In this document: positions 13,040 to 26,139 of the stretch, one piece after another
Position numbering within the stretch: the stretch's first letter is position 1
How the letters are laid out: each line of letters begins with the position of its first letter
Assembly: GCF_024763615.1 (NCBI RefSeq)
Contig: NC_077222.1
Span: 49,662,001 to 49,726,000 of the forward strand
Reading direction: 5' to 3'
Length of the DNA stretch: 64,000 bases
From: Phlebotomus papatasi
Lineage: Eukaryota; Arthropoda; Insecta; Diptera; Psychodidae
Made by a program: the position numbers and the translations under genes
The notes under the pieces: generated by a model
The model's input: the letters and a program-made list of their open reading frames with translations, nothing else
The model's database searches: none
Told to the model about the DNA's origin: nothing

Positions 13040-14400
13040 TGCAAAATTTCCCAATTAAGTTCGGGGGTTGTAGATCACGCGCTGAGCTTTCATTCATACC
13101 ACGGACTTGGCTCCTTTATCAATGGGGATAAAGCATCTCGTGCGGTGACAAGCTTTTACGTCACAAAGCTCCCAGTGACGCTCTGTTGGTACAAATCAAC
13201 AAGTGCCTCACCTGTTTAGTGCCCCTATGCTTCCCTCTCCCACTGAACCGTGTAGTGTCTTCTACAAATAGACTCCAATTCATAAAACAGGAGGGCGGTT
13301 TGAGTAGTTACGAATCTGGCTCAAATCCTGGGGACTTTATCACATATTTTTAGATAATATGAATCCTCAACACGTGTTTTCCTCATCACCTGTTACACCC
13401 TTTCATTTTCCTCCACTTTCATGGTGCTCCACTGTCAAATGATAAATGTGCTCTTTTTTTTCTATATATCCCCCTAGGAGGGTGGTTATATGGCTTAGAG
13501 GGATGGCTTGATGTAGTCTATGAATAGAATGGCAATGTGTGACTACCAAAAATAGACTATAGAGCAAATCAGTCAATAGCAATTACAGTGTCATCGATAC
13601 AAATTGCGGCTCCATGGAAGTTGTGGCACTTGCTCACCACTTCTGTCCACAGAAATAGAATCAAATTGAAAATCAATATTACACAAGTTTTCAGTGAGAC
13701 TGAAAAAGCTCGCTTTGGAAGCTCTCCACTGGGATGTCCTTGAGCCTTGGAAATTTCAACCGGCCGGTGCAACCATGCGCAGATAAAAGTACCCACGAAA
13801 ATTTACCCAACATGACCTTCGACGAACTCATAAGGATATCCATTTTGATGCTCCAAGCACAAGGCTTTCTGTCTGAAATACCGGAAGTCCAAAAAGCAGG
13901 AAAAGTCTGGCCTTCCGCAGAAAATTGCGTCTCAGCCACGCGGATGGGACCCAAGTGTGAGCTTGTCTATTGCACGCAATTTGTCCCTGGAGTGGTGGCA
14001 TCCAAGTCCTCACCATAGCAACGCCAATGTCGAAATCTTGAACTTGCTCACGATGATCCACCGTGTGTTTTTCGACATGAACTTGCGCAACTTTCCACAC
14101 TGACGTCAATCGAGAAAATTCAGCTGACGTCATCATGAAATCACCGAGCAACACAAAGACGCATTTTTACTAAACGCACCCATCCACACCTCCCGGCACC
14201 CCTTCCCAACCACCCATTTTCCAAGCCGGAAAAAATCTCCCATGAGATTGTATTTGTATGACGCGTATATTTTGTGAATGAAACCACTTTCAGCCGGAGA
14301 GCTATACTCTTTCGGGATCACGTTTCGCCGGGGTTCATTTCCCACTGGGTATTTGCTTCGTTAGAATTTCTAGCTCGTGCTCCAGCATTCACGGAGAAAT
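13040..14400. promoter_or_regulatory. Low-repeat, GC-richer island with CRE motifs; candidate enhancer or unrecognised exon
   Basis: No transposon ends or dispersed repeats were found here, unlike the flanks. It contains two perfect TGACGTCA palindromes (14101-14108 and 14125-14132), a CAGCTG E-box at 14121-14126 overlapping the second, and TACGTCA and GTGACG half-sites near 13154-13176. Overlapping frames of 70-108 aa exist on both strands, but none resembles a known protein. Confidence 0.35.
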
Positions 14401-15550
14401 TTGATCAAGATACAAGATTAGTGGTTGGAATTTCAGAAAATTCAAATTTCTATTCCTCTATCGTTACCATTTCTTCACTTTCCACAGAGCTTTGGCTGTT
14501 ACATTATGATAAGAACTTCTCAATAAACTGCAGACTTTAGACAAATATTTGGCTTTAAAGAATTGATTTTAATAACTATGTACGAGAGAAATAATGAGAA
14601 ATTTAGGACTTTTCTTAAAAATTCTTTGAGCGATTGCATGGAATCGGGATATAGGGTAGAACACTCTATAGTTCAGAATCTGCCCAAGATAATTAAAACA
14701 TAAGTTAAACATTTGATAACAAAATGAATAAGTGATAAATTCTCGATTTATCTGTAGCGTGAGAAATCAAATAATAATATTATGACATAGAAAATATAAA
14801 TAAAGTTTAGTACAATGTAAGGAAAAATCTCTGTTTCCATTTAGATATGTGAAAAATTCCCATTAGAAGCAGGTTGTAAATTAGGCTATTTTACACCTTA
14901 CCTCATTTTAAAGTAACCAAAATACCAATTCCAAAAGAATCTGGGGTGGAACGATAACTTTTCGACACTATAGAATCGATAGTATTGATAAATCTGTATC
15001 TGTTAGATTAAGTGATTATGATCGTAAAATTAATTTTTATTTTGGTCAAATGTGGGCCTAGATACAGGGATCAGGAGTGATACCAATTCCAGTTGTTTGT
15101 TTTTTATGCTTATCAAATAGAATAAGATTTGGGAAGTCGCTTCGTCTTCCATTATATAATTTCATATTAATGAAATTATTAGATGAGATTCTCAATAAAC
15201 CTATCTAATATTCGTTACAATAAAAAAGCAGAAGAAACGTCTTGAGATAAGTTTTTCCAATGGTAGGTCACTGAAGACCGCAAGTTAATATCTCTTACCG
15301 GCTGACCTCTAGCCCGGTCTGAGAATAAGAGAGAATAAGTATAAACTGCTCTCATCCTTTGAGTTCTAGCAGTAAAAATTCTCCATAACGATTAATAAAA
15401 TAATTCCATAAATCATTCATGGGGAAAAACAACTTGTAGACAAAGGTTTCGCTGTATACTAAATGAGGATCTATTCTAAGAAAACTATTTTTGCATTCAA
15501 AACTTTAAATGTTTTTTTTTCAAGTGGAAAAATAGCACAAAATAAACATA

Positions 15551-16108
15551 CACAGAAAAAATATTTCGTAAAATTTGTCTGACAAAACTTTACGAACAAA
15601 TGACTAAACTTTGCGAATTTTTTTTCTGTGTGATTACGAATATTTACGAAGAAATGTTTGTAAAAGTATAGAAAAAAGGCATTGAATAAATAAGGAGTAA
15701 AAAGTTAAAATTGATCAGTAACAAAAAATTTTAAACAGTGATATTATCGTCCAAATTTTGGCAAAGGAAAAATAAAAGGCTTTTCACTCTATATGGAACT
15801 ATTTTAAATGTTAAATATATAAATTAGGCCCATTTTTGTAAAGATTTAAGTTTTTTTCTGACAATAATTAGATATTTTACTGTTCTCTTTTAATTTTTTA
15901 CTGCCCATTTTAAATTTTTTACTGCTCGTTTGTTTTTTGCCAAAAAAAAAACTCGTCAAGTGATCATCTTACGAAAAATGATTGTGAAAAAAGTACAAAT
16001 TTTAACGATCTTTTTTGTAAGTTATACGATTTAGGAACATTTTTGAAGTCCTCAGTATAGGAATTCACAAACATTTACGAACAATTTTATGAAATATATT
16101 TTTCTGGG
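15551..16108. mobile_element. TA-flanked MITE, family CACAGAAAAAAT..TTCGTAAA, copy 1
   Basis: 558 bp with TA at both sides; starts CACAGAAAAAATATTTCG, ends with ACATTTACGAACAATTTTAT and TTTTTCTGGG. A shorter hairpin (15551-15631) sits at its left end. A relative lies at 44650-45104. Confidence 0.7.
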
Positions 16109-17349
16109 TACAGAAGATGTTTTTAAGTAACAGCAGTGTAATAGAATCAAACATTTTAATAATATCGAGTTTCCCAAAGGTTTGTGCTGTTTTCATTGTT
16201 ATTCAATGTTATAAGAAAAAATTAATTACGGTTCTTTAGGCCAAGAAGAGCTTTTTGGGCAAAGATTAGAATGGATAGTGCTTTGATAGAAGCTTAAGTA
16301 TGAAATTTTCGATCGGTAAATAAAAGAACATGAGAGACAATGTGGTAAAACGAATATCATTGTTTTTTCTAAAGCCCTTTAAAGTCGTGAGAAGTGTTAA
16401 ATATAATTTTTATTTAAAAAATTTACCACTCTTGGACACTAAATCATCACTGACATTAGATAATCCTTTTCAGTTTTTTTTTAAAGAAAAAATCATTATA
16501 AAATTTGAATGGAAAATCGTGTAGGAATAGTATTTTTCTGTACAATTTGCACAATCTTGTGAAGCTTTTTAGCTTGGCTACCCTTTTTCTAAAAATTGCC
16601 CAAAATTTGAACCTTTTACTTTAACACATAATACTATAGGCTCAGTAACTTCCCATTTTAAACAAGGAAATACAAAAGAAAAACCATGCATCCGTTTACG
16701 GTTTTAATTTAAAAAATGGTGTAATAAAACTAAATTGAATCAAAATTTATAGAAAAAAAATTATTTATTTATTTTAGATAGACATAAATGGTCCACCGTT
16801 CTTGCATAGTTTGATAAGAAAAAAATTTAAAAAAAAATGACAAGAATAATAATTTTTGTGATATTAATGTTAATAACTACGAGGACCGTAGTTAAAAAAA
16901 AAAAAACGTAATAAAAATGCACCGCCTCTCCCCAACAACTCCCGGAGCGTGGAAGAAGCATCCACACTGCGGAGAAGGGCTTTCCTAGGCGCTCTGCAAA
17001 CGGACTAGCAGATTCTTCTAACACGGGTTAGAACAGTAATACAGCATATATAAATTGCATTGCAACAAATATCCCGATATACGATTAATAATAATAACTA
17101 CGAGGATCTATTTTAGCCATTTTAGCATTTCATTTAATCTGGTGGAAATTTTTATAAATTTTATTTATTTGATTAAAAATTTAGTGCAATTCAAAGAGCG
17201 ATTTGAAGCTCCTTGGAAATTACAAGGGGCCAACTCATTCTTTGGCGATTTTGAGATTTTATTGCACAGAAAGAGAATTTAATAAATTATCAGATGATAA
17301 AAGTCATTAAATTTCGTTATTAGAAAATTTTTTCACAATTTTACTCTTT

Positions 17350-17497
17350 AGCCGTACTCACTATGGCGCTGTTATCTTGTAATATCGTTATCTCGTTATC
17401 TCGTTATGTTCTCGTAATGTATTTTATAATTGAAAAATTATAACAAGATAACAGATTACGGAGATTACGAGATAACAACGCCATAGTGAGTACGGCT
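17350..17497. repeat. 148-bp inverted repeat
   Basis: AGCCGTACTCACTATGGCG at the left is exactly inverted at the right, and the GTTATCTTG/CAAGATAAC part also pairs. Probably a small foldback MITE. The surrounding 16109-20708 has no recognised gene. Confidence 0.75.
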
Positions 17498-18429
17498 TTT
17501 ATACTTGCTTGCTTAATTTTGTTTAAAGTTAAGGTACACAAAATAGATTTATCGTTCAAATTTTTGTGAAACTATCTCAAGCAAGTTAATCCCTTGTCAT
17601 TCTAATTTTAGGAAAATTTGCGCATTATTTAGAATGACATGGGGCTAAATCATAAAAAAACATATTTTAAAAGATAAAAATATGTATATTTTGATGTTTA
17701 TATTAATGCTTATAAATAGAAAAAAAGAAATAAATTGTTTTGTTCAGTCATTGACTTGAGATAATTATTTACACAAAGTTAAATCTTTCATGCTGGCTCC
17801 TGAAAAATGGCTGAAAGTGAGTTGGCTCCTTGTAATTTCCAAGGAGCGAAATGTTCATTTCCAATGGCTATTTTCAATGGTTCAACAAATTTTCTTATCA
17901 ATTGTTAAACATAGACGTTGTTTCAGAAAATACTTCTTACCCGAGTGTTGTATCTGTACACTTTTGAACGTCGTTTAATGAATATTTGAGTAAGTTTTCG
18001 ACTTTTTTAAAGCTCTTTCTTACAGTGAAGTTAAAGTCGGTCCAACAAGTTTTTTTTTACATGCTTTAAGACTAGAAAAAAGAAATCTTAAAAGTATAAA
18101 TGCTTGAAAACCTTTTAAACTTTGAGAATGCTGCATCAACTTGGGCAATTACCTAATTTACGTTTTATGGTATCCAGACGATTCAGACAGATTATTCAGG
18201 GCATAAAGTGGATAAATTGTTTCTCTAATGAGAAAAGTTTAATGAAGAATCATCAAAGTTTCCAAATTATTGTAATTTCACCCTCTTAAGTCAATTTGAC
18301 GGAATTTTTCTTAATTTTATTTATAGTCCATTCACAAATTCACTGAAACCCTCATTCACTATCTGAAGCCTTTGATCATTTTCTTCAGTAGTGTTCATCA
18401 TAATGAAAGCTTAAAGCTCTGATTGAGCG

Positions 18430-19380
18430 AATACGGCTAAAAATAGTCCTTCCTGCTCTTGGTTGCTGAAATCAACACCCACTCTGAGGATATCCTAAAT
18501 GCAATACAAATGATGTTCAAAATAGAATAGGGCCCCCAAATTGAATTATAATGGAGTGCATTTGAGCCCAGAATCCAAAGTGAGTCACCCATTATTCTCA
18601 GAGAGACAGAAATAATGTGGGAAAAGGGGTGGAAAAATTTGGGGGATGGTGTAGTCAACCAGGCGAGTTGGGGGACTTTTCCTGGAACACCTCCAAATAC
18701 CATTGCAGTGGCCTGTTTGTGACTTTGACATTCATGCAAAGGGAAAGGTTACGCTCATCGATTTTTCCCACGAAAAGCCACACCGGTTATCCCCCTTTCT
18801 CCCTCCAAAATCCACCCCAAAAACCCAACCACGCAGGCTCCACAAATTCATTCATAGTCGAGTCCATGCAGCAATTAAAAAAAAGGCATTTCACCGTATC
18901 ATGAATTTTCCTGGGATTTTTTTTTATTATTATTTCATTCATTCACTCTTCGCGAGCATTTTTATAATCATATTGGAAAATTCAATAAAAATGACCTTGT
19001 AAGGATAACTCTCAATTTACCACCAATTAACTCAAGGGAGCTATTTTAAGGCGGATTGTCAAGTTCTGCAGAAAAGCAAAAGCTCTTCCGCAATTTCTCT
19101 CCATTTCCTGCTGCCGCACATTTAATTGGAATTAAAGGCAGTAGAGCCTGGGAATGGAGCACAACCCCAGAGCTCTATCTTTAGCAATGGGGTGGGCTGA
19201 TGAAAAAATCATGGAGCTTCTCTCTCTGCCTCTCCCCCCTCAGACAAGGGATGAGTTGTTGCTCACCGTAAAATCAATACTCTGAAGGTCACACACAGAC
19301 TTTCATTCATGAATTTCTCCTCCAAAACCACCCGTATCCCCATCTCAGAAATTCCGCCAAACCACCCCCAACAACGCAAT
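18430..19380. other. Low-repeat, moderately GC-rich stretch, no gene recognised
   Basis: Lacks the MITE ends seen elsewhere. Frames of about 100 aa on both strands show no domain. It may be regulatory or an untranslated exon; I cannot say which. Confidence 0.25.
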
Positions 19381-20712
19381 TGGTCCTTAAAATGTTTGGA
19401 ACAAAAAAAAACACTGAAGAGTACTTTCAATAGGATATTCAATATTTTCTTTCATTTTATTTGTACACAGTAATTTTTCTCCCTTAATAATAAATTACGA
19501 TCTTTCTTTTACACTTTATTTTTGCTCTTTTTTTTGTGTTTCCAGAGTAAAAAGCTTGAGTTTCATATTAATTCTGTATATATATATATATATAAAGCGT
19601 TTTATCCAATTTAGCGTCTTTTTTTTCTTCAGTTTTCTTTTCTGTACAATATATTAACTAATTATAACACAATTATCAAAAAGAAAATTCAACACACAGT
19701 GTAGAGAGAGAAAAGGTGGCAAAAAATGGGCAAGTTTTGATAGAAAGACAGATAACTAACTCACAGTGCACGTAAAGGGGGATATCACGCAAAAATAACA
19801 TCTTAGTAAATTACAGGGTAAATAAATTTGTCCAATTTCTCACTGAATTATTTATGGAAATGGCAAAACAAATACCTTAACTAGAGTATATAGTAATAAA
19901 ATCCTAAAGAAAACCTTTATTCGTCTATAATAAACTTTCATATTATACTAAATTTAGGAATAAAAAATAACATACGGAAAAAAATATTAAAATAACACAA
20001 CACAGACTTCTAAACAATTGATTTTTTTATAATTTTGTATACGAGTAATTTCACCGAAGGACAGTCTTGTGCAATGAATAATCTAGGGTTAATGAGAAAG
20101 TTTCTTGCATTTCCCAAACTTCTTGCAGTTTTAATTAATTTTCTTAATTTTAATTAAATCATACAGACGCAGAAATTAATTTCAAAGTATTAAAAGAAAT
20201 ATTTCATGATACAAAATTATAATATTTTACATTTCGCATATAACCTTCTTTTTAACATTTTTTTATTAGCCAATAAAAGGAGTGAGATCAAGTGTTTTAT
20301 CAGTAGGAATATGAAGGGATGATTAAATGTGCTACTCACGGTTCATTCAACCCGCAATCTGGTGATTTTTATACAAAAATAGCCAGATCCTGCGATTTTA
20401 TCACTCACCGCTTATTTAAATATCAATTTTGTCGCCCACTGACAAATGGAAACCCATAATATTTCATTTTTAAATTTGATAATACACCTCAGGTACATAT
20501 TATACCATTAAACGATATTCAAAGCCTTAAATAAGAATTTATGAATCACAAACTTGCCAAAATAATAATAAAAAAATATGAACTTATGGGCTTTAAACAG
20601 AGTCTTAACTCAGAAAGATGTTGTACCTTAATCACTTCCAGAAATATTAGTTGCGAACTTAAATCTTCAGAAATATTTCTAAAATCGTCTTTAATTTTGT
20701 CCCGAACTTTAA

Positions 20713-20995
20713 CCCTCTAACGGTGTTTTCTTTAATATTCGAAAAAAAGTTCTAAAACAATGTTTTCTAGGATAATTATGATCCAATAAAGTCGAAAAAA
20801 CCATCCATTCTTCATTACCTTTTTTAGTTTAGGCGCTAGGTGAGAAAATATAAAAATTTTTTGAAACTCTTTGCTTCTAAAATTCACATTTTTAGTTTTT
20901 TTCAATTTTTTTTAAATAAAATATACAAAGTAGAATGACATTATCTTTCAGTAAAAAATAAATATATTTTAGTCAGATAGGGTAAAGGCTCATAA
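20713..20995. mobile_element. Truncated TTAA element of the CCCTCTAACGG family
   Basis: TTAA at 20709-20712 followed by CCCTCTAACGGTG and about 280 bp that match, inverted, the right half of the complete copy at 30589-31113. The second end is missing. Confidence 0.75.
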
Positions 20996-21937
20996 TTTGG
21001 TCCAGTCTGCTTCTAAGCATCGATATTCGATGTTCGAAGTAAATTTTTTCAATAAAAAAAAAATCCAAAAAACAGATCTCAATGGCTGAATTCTTAAAAT
21101 TTTTAAATGAAAACTTTAGAAAAAATAGTTTAAATGTTATACTTTTATATGGTTAAGAGCTTGAATTAAATTATTTTTTCTATAATGCTGAAAAAACCTC
21201 TGAGAAAATATTATGTTTTTTAAGTCTTCTTGACCCACCTAACCCCATAAACTGCATTATTTTAACGAAAATTTCTGGCAATTAGAGGCTATTAAAAATG
21301 TATTTCATTAAAAATCTTTAAATTTAAAAGCTTTATTTCCATGGTCTCTATATAAAGTAAAAGAAACTTTCGTAAATATTTGGAATATAGACACAAATTG
21401 TGGACTCTTGTTTAGAAAAAAACTTACCTTTGAAATAAGGCTCTTTTGTCCTATTTTTTAAATAAAACTGGACTTTACCACAAAATAAGTTAGCTCGACA
21501 CTAATAAATTGTGAAGCTAAGTTACATTATGATAAGCCTCAATTCCTTTTAAAAATAAGAGAAAGAAGCCTAGTTTCAAAGATACTCCAAATTAAAAACG
21601 CCCCACTTCCCCTTCTAACAAAATTTCTTCAATTTACTAAGTGTTTTCAGATTAGAATTTATACACATTGAGAACAATTTTCTTCAAAAAAATTTTTTTT
21701 TGTTTAAGGAATTTGCCTGAATTACGGTAAATCTTTGAAATAAGATCTTTTTTTTCTCCTAATTATTTAAATGGAAATGAACTTTAATAACAATTTAGCT
21801 CCGCAAACCAATTGTGAAGCTAATTTAGACAAGGCTCTGTTCCATGTAGAAAAAAGAGAAAAAAACCACCCTATTTCAAAAATGCTCCACTTCCTTTTAG
21901 AATGAAATGTCAATATTCTGTCAAAAGTTTGTACACT

Positions 21938-22062
21938 TTTAAGGCTTCTACACATTGGAGGAAATTTTTGTAAAATTTTTTGTTTCCCCAGTGCACATGC
22001 ACACAATTTCCTTCAAAAAGCTATTTTTGACGAAAATTGCTCCCAATGTGTAGAGGTCTTAT
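21938..22062. mobile_element. MITE of the AAGGCCTCTACACATTG family
   Basis: AAGGCTTCTACACATTGGAG at the left and CCAATGTGTAGAGGTCTTA at the right; about 125 bp. Relatives at 29285-29412, 48586-48722 and 63459-63590. Confidence 0.75.
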
Positions 22063-22902
22063 GCTAATATTTCAAAATTAATTAATTTGTGTAGGGTAAA
22101 TTAAGCTAATTCAAAACCTGCTCCAAATGGAAATTTTTCGCTACTCCAAATGGAAACGTCATTGTTTTCATGATAAATACAGTACTAAATTATTATATTT
22201 ATATGTTTTTTATACCACAGTTTCATTATTCAGTTAATTTTGCTCCAAATAAAGTGAAAATCAATTCATATTCACAAATTTTAATTTGTTAATTTCTCAG
22301 AAAAATTAAAAGTGTACCTTTTCACCAACGAATTTTTCATCGATCGACCATGTTTTCCAATGAAAAACACAATGACGTGACTGTTGTTTATTCGTTTTGT
22401 TTAACATTTATGTCATATTTCTAGCTAATTTTAGGTAAATTAAGTGCTAATCTTCAAATCAAAAAGGGTTTTTCTGAAGTGTCTGCAAATGCTTCAATAG
22501 GAAACCCCGGAAATATGATTTTTTCTTTTGGAGAGATTTTTTTATTGTTTTAGATGGGAAAGGTGAAAAGACCAGGAATAAGAACAAATCCTACACTCAG
22601 GAGCAACTTAACAAGGTTTTGAAAGCCTTTCGTCGCGGTTTCACTTACACTGCTTGTCTCCAATTAGACACTTTCCCTTGTCTCCATTTGGATTAATATG
22701 TTTCCAATAGAAGCATTTTACACTCGAGTATTTTTCTTTTATTTAAGAAGTATTCAAATTATATCTAAAGAATTTTCACTAAGGGTAGAATCACATTGAC
22801 AGTAAAATGCTCACCGTATTTCGTTAATTTATGCAATTTCATTGCAATTCTTACGCAAATTCTCCATTACCGTATTACCTTATCTCATACTCGGTGACAC
22901 TA

Positions 22903-23826
22903 CACAGTAAAAAAAATTAACACTATTATAGTGTGTTTCACACCACTATTATAGTGTTAAATTTGGAAAAAGTGTTTAATTTAAAATTGTTAAATTTAAA
23001 GTTGTTGATTTTCAAGATGTTGAATTTGGAATTGTTGAATTTTTATGTGTAAATTCAAAAATTGTTGAATTCTGTTTATTGTTGAATTTTCTTTTCATTT
23101 CGAAGATTTTGATTTTTTTGCCTTTTTAGACATTTTTATTGGTTTTTCCTGTACTCGGGATCCCCCCTAATGCGAAATGCTTACACCTGAAGCTCGAATC
23201 ATCACGATATAATTATTATGCATATAAATATTTGATGTTCTATATGACTTTTGCCCAATGAAAAGCATCTCGACTGAAGTATAAGTCTCTAAAGGAAATT
23301 CAACAATTTTTACACAACTTTTGTTTAAAAATTCAACAAATTTGGTTGAAATACACAAGGCTTCACAGTATAATAAAGTTAAAAATTATGATCAAACTAT
23401 AATAGTGTTAATTTTTGATCATGTGACAAAAAATACCATAAAGTTGTGTATTTTTTCACAATATAATAATGTGAAAAACTGTAATCATACTATATTAGTG
23501 GTAATTTTTAGAATTTGTCAAACAGTTTTAAATCACCAAACATTGTTGAAAAATTTTTATGATTATAACAGTGAGAAATTCTACACAGATCGCAATTAAA
23601 TAACTAATTTATTCGATTTCACACTATTATAGTGTTAAAATTTTACACATTTTCAAATTAAACATTGTTGCAAATTTTTCAACTATAATAGTGGTAATTT
23701 TCAATCACGTGACAATAAATTATTACCAAAATGTTGTGCATTTTTTAAACCTTTTTAAATTAAACAACTAAAATAGTCGATTTTGCACTATTATAGTTGT
23801 AAAATTTTACACATTTTTTTACTGTG
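22903..23826. mobile_element. TA-flanked MITE with CACAGTAAAAAAA ends
   Basis: 924 bp with TA at 22901-22902 and 23827-23828. It begins CACAGTAAAAAAAATTAACA and ends TTTTTTTACTGTG. Inside, CACTATTATAGTG-like motifs recur several times. It is inserted in the left arm of the TAA foldback. Confidence 0.8.
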
Positions 23827-24072
23827 TAGGTAAAAACAATATAAGAAAAATGAAGAAATAAAACGAAAATACGATGAACGGCGAGCAAAAAAAACTGTAT
23901 GAGAAATTAATCGTACAGTTTTTTTGCTCATCGTTTATATCGTATTTTCGTTTTATTTCTTCATTTTTCTTATATTATTTTCACCTAGTGCCACCGAGTA
24001 TGAAATAAGGTAATACGGTAATCAAGAATTTGGGCAAGAATTGCCAATGAAAATGCGTCAATTAACAAAAGG

Positions 24073-25575
24073 GACAGATAATCCTAACCGGCTTATATGG
24101 GTGAGATTCTTAATATGAGCTAACTTGGAATGCATGCAAATTCGATTTAGAGCTGAAGTTGTGGGACGCCATTCAGTTATCTTGAATCAAATTCGTGAAA
24201 TTATACAAATTTTGTATTTAAACCAAAATGTCAAAGATTTGGATGGACTGACAGAAAAGTGATATATGGGTGTAACATAGACCAGAAAGTTCTCTATAAT
24301 TTTGCCGTAGAACTTGATCTCATCAATTACTCAGAAGCCGAGATAAACGCGGTTTTTTTGTTTCTGAACTCGTTTTTTCGACCAGAACGCCCCAAGTGTT
24401 CATTTGATGAACTTCAACTATATGAAAGAATTGTTGTATTTTGTGAGACTTTCCATTTAAACCCCTATTTTAAGTGTCTTGGTCGAGTAGAGGCAGTCAA
24501 ATTGGCATCTGAGTGATTTCAAAGCGTTATTATGGGAAAAATCATTTTTTTCACACTTAAACGGCAAGATCGGACAGATAGCGTAGTCTGAGCGGAAAAT
24601 GATGTATGGACGAAATGTAGAGACAAATGTGCTCTACAATTATGTCGAAGTAATCATCAAAATCGGTTAAGCACGTGTCGAGATAATTGAGGTTATGTGA
24701 TATTGAAATTGGTTTTTCGACTGTGGCGCCCCTGGTGTTGGTCCCACGAAGTTCAAATGTTCTAGAAAGTTGTAGAATTTGGTGAGATCTTTCATTTAAG
24801 CTCTCAGTCGTCAAAATCTGTCAAATAGAACCAGAGATATGATTTTTTGAATTTCGTGAACTTTGACCCCTCATATCTCCGGTTCTATTGAAACCACAGC
24901 GCGCATACGCACCATTTTGGAAACGTCCTAGACTGGACGGAATTTTAAGTTATATAACTTATAAAATTGAAAAATCTTCTTTTTAAAAATAGCGCCCCTA
25001 GCGGTAGTTTTACGAACTTGCGATGTTAGAAGGAGAAGTGGAATTTCATGAGAGCTTTCCAAAAAGCCCTCACTTTTTAAATTCTGACAATTAGAACCGG
25101 AGTTATGGGCATTTTAAGAATTTTTTTTTGGACCCTTATAGCTCGGGTCAGGGGGGTCGGGGGACCTTAAGTTTGGTATTGGTGGAAAGCTCTAAGGCCC
25201 AGCTATGACATACTAAAATTTGAGTCCGCTCGATGCCACAGGGGCGGAGCTATTGAGAAAACAAAAAAGGGGGGTCTTCAAAATGGCGGAAGGAGGGGTG
25301 GGGGGTGGGGGGTCTATGCACCAAGTTGCAATTTTCATGCGATATGTAAGCTTTGCCGGAAACCGCAAGTCGATATCTTTTTTAGTTTAGAAGCTATTAA
25401 GCTCCAAAGAGCGGCCGGACGGACGGACGGACGGACGGGAACGGTTTTTAGCCATCCGTATATTCGTGATCAGGAAGTGTCAAAACACATTCTGGCAAAA
25501 TTTGGGGCCGATCGGAGGACATGAGATTTTGTTAGGATTATAGTAGGTGAGATTGTTAAGAATCTCACCTAATAC
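24073..25575 (+). mobile_element. Large non-autonomous element with GTGAGATT..AATCTCACC ends, copy 1
   Basis: About 1.5 kb, inserted in the right arm of the TAA foldback. Begins GACAGATAATCCTAACCGGC and ends with the palindrome GGTGAGATTGTTAAGAATCT (about 25546-25568). An inverted, longer copy is at 60110-61945. Includes a (GGAC)n tract at 25415-25439. Short frames in it are not conserved as proteins. Confidence 0.8.
25415..25439. repeat. (GGAC)n microsatellite inside the large element
   Basis: About six GGAC units. The corresponding place in the copy at 60 kb has (CCGG)n instead. Confidence 0.9.
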
Positions 25576-26133
25576 GATGAAGCTTTGACGATGACTGGGA
25601 GCATTTTACTGTCAATGTGATTCTGCGCTAAACAGTAACATTCTAGAAGAGTCTAGGAGCAAATTTATGTAATTCTCTTCAGAAAAAATATGAATTTATG
25701 TGTTGAATCTTCTTTCAAAGTTAAAGCGTATGGAAATGGTTTTGAATTAGGACATTTACCTTAAATTTTGAATTTTTTACTGAGCAAAATTTTGTGCCAC
25801 CTTCGTATTTTTTTTAAACTTTATTTCGGTTTTACTTATCAAATGTTTTATCTAATGCCGGCTTCAGACTGGAGGTTTAGTCCAGTTCCCGAAGGTTTCA
25901 AAAATCTAAATAAGAAGCAATTTTATTGATTTTTTTCAAAATCTAATGGATCATTTGCCCTTAATATCCACTTCTAAACAACATTTCCTAAAAAAAAATC
26001 GTTCCTGGTAAGGAATTAGAGGAGTTAATCCAGATGGCTAAGCCTTAGGTCTGAAGCCAGTATAAGATTCTTTATTATTTCATTTTGTCAAATTTACGAA
26101 AGAAAAAGATAAGTAGTTTACATTCATCCCTTT

Positions 26134-26139
26134 TTTATT
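26134..26139 (-). promoter_or_regulatory. Candidate polyadenylation signal AATAAA for Tapt1
   Basis: AATAAA on the minus strand about 630 bp beyond the Tapt1 stop. The stretch 26140-26765 has no other feature and would be a plausible 3' UTR. A second AATAAA lies at 26071-26076. In AT-rich DNA such motifs are common. Confidence 0.25.

Larger units (their letters stand above)
22783..25628. mobile_element. TAA-flanked Harbinger-like foldback, itself carrying two insertions
   Basis: TAA at 22780-22782 and 25629-25631. The ends GGGTAGAATCACATTGACAG (left) and the inverted right end GCGCAGAATCACATTGACAG differ at two positions. Removing two later insertions (22903-23826 and about 24073-25575) leaves a foldback of roughly 400 bp whose arms pair almost along their whole length, around a loop near 23900-23913. 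A 3-bp TWA target is typical of PIF/Harbinger. Confidence 0.8.
22094..25760 (+). mobile_element. TA-flanked element, family GGGTAAATTAAGCTAATTC, interrupted copy
   Basis: Left part 22094-22782 and right part 25629-25760 together match the uninterrupted 855-bp copy at 59090-59944; ends GGGTAAATTAAGC and GGACATTTACC. A 2.85-kb insertion separates the halves exactly at a TAA. No open frame of useful length. Confidence 0.85.

Noticed and set aside
13569..14345. Overlapping frames of 70-108 codons on both strands
   Set aside because: No homology recognised; higher GC alone lengthens open frames here. Kept only as a possible regulatory island.
24259..24516. 85-codon frame in the large element
   Set aside because: The matching region of the copy at 61.5 kb is not maintained as the same frame, and no domain is recognisable.
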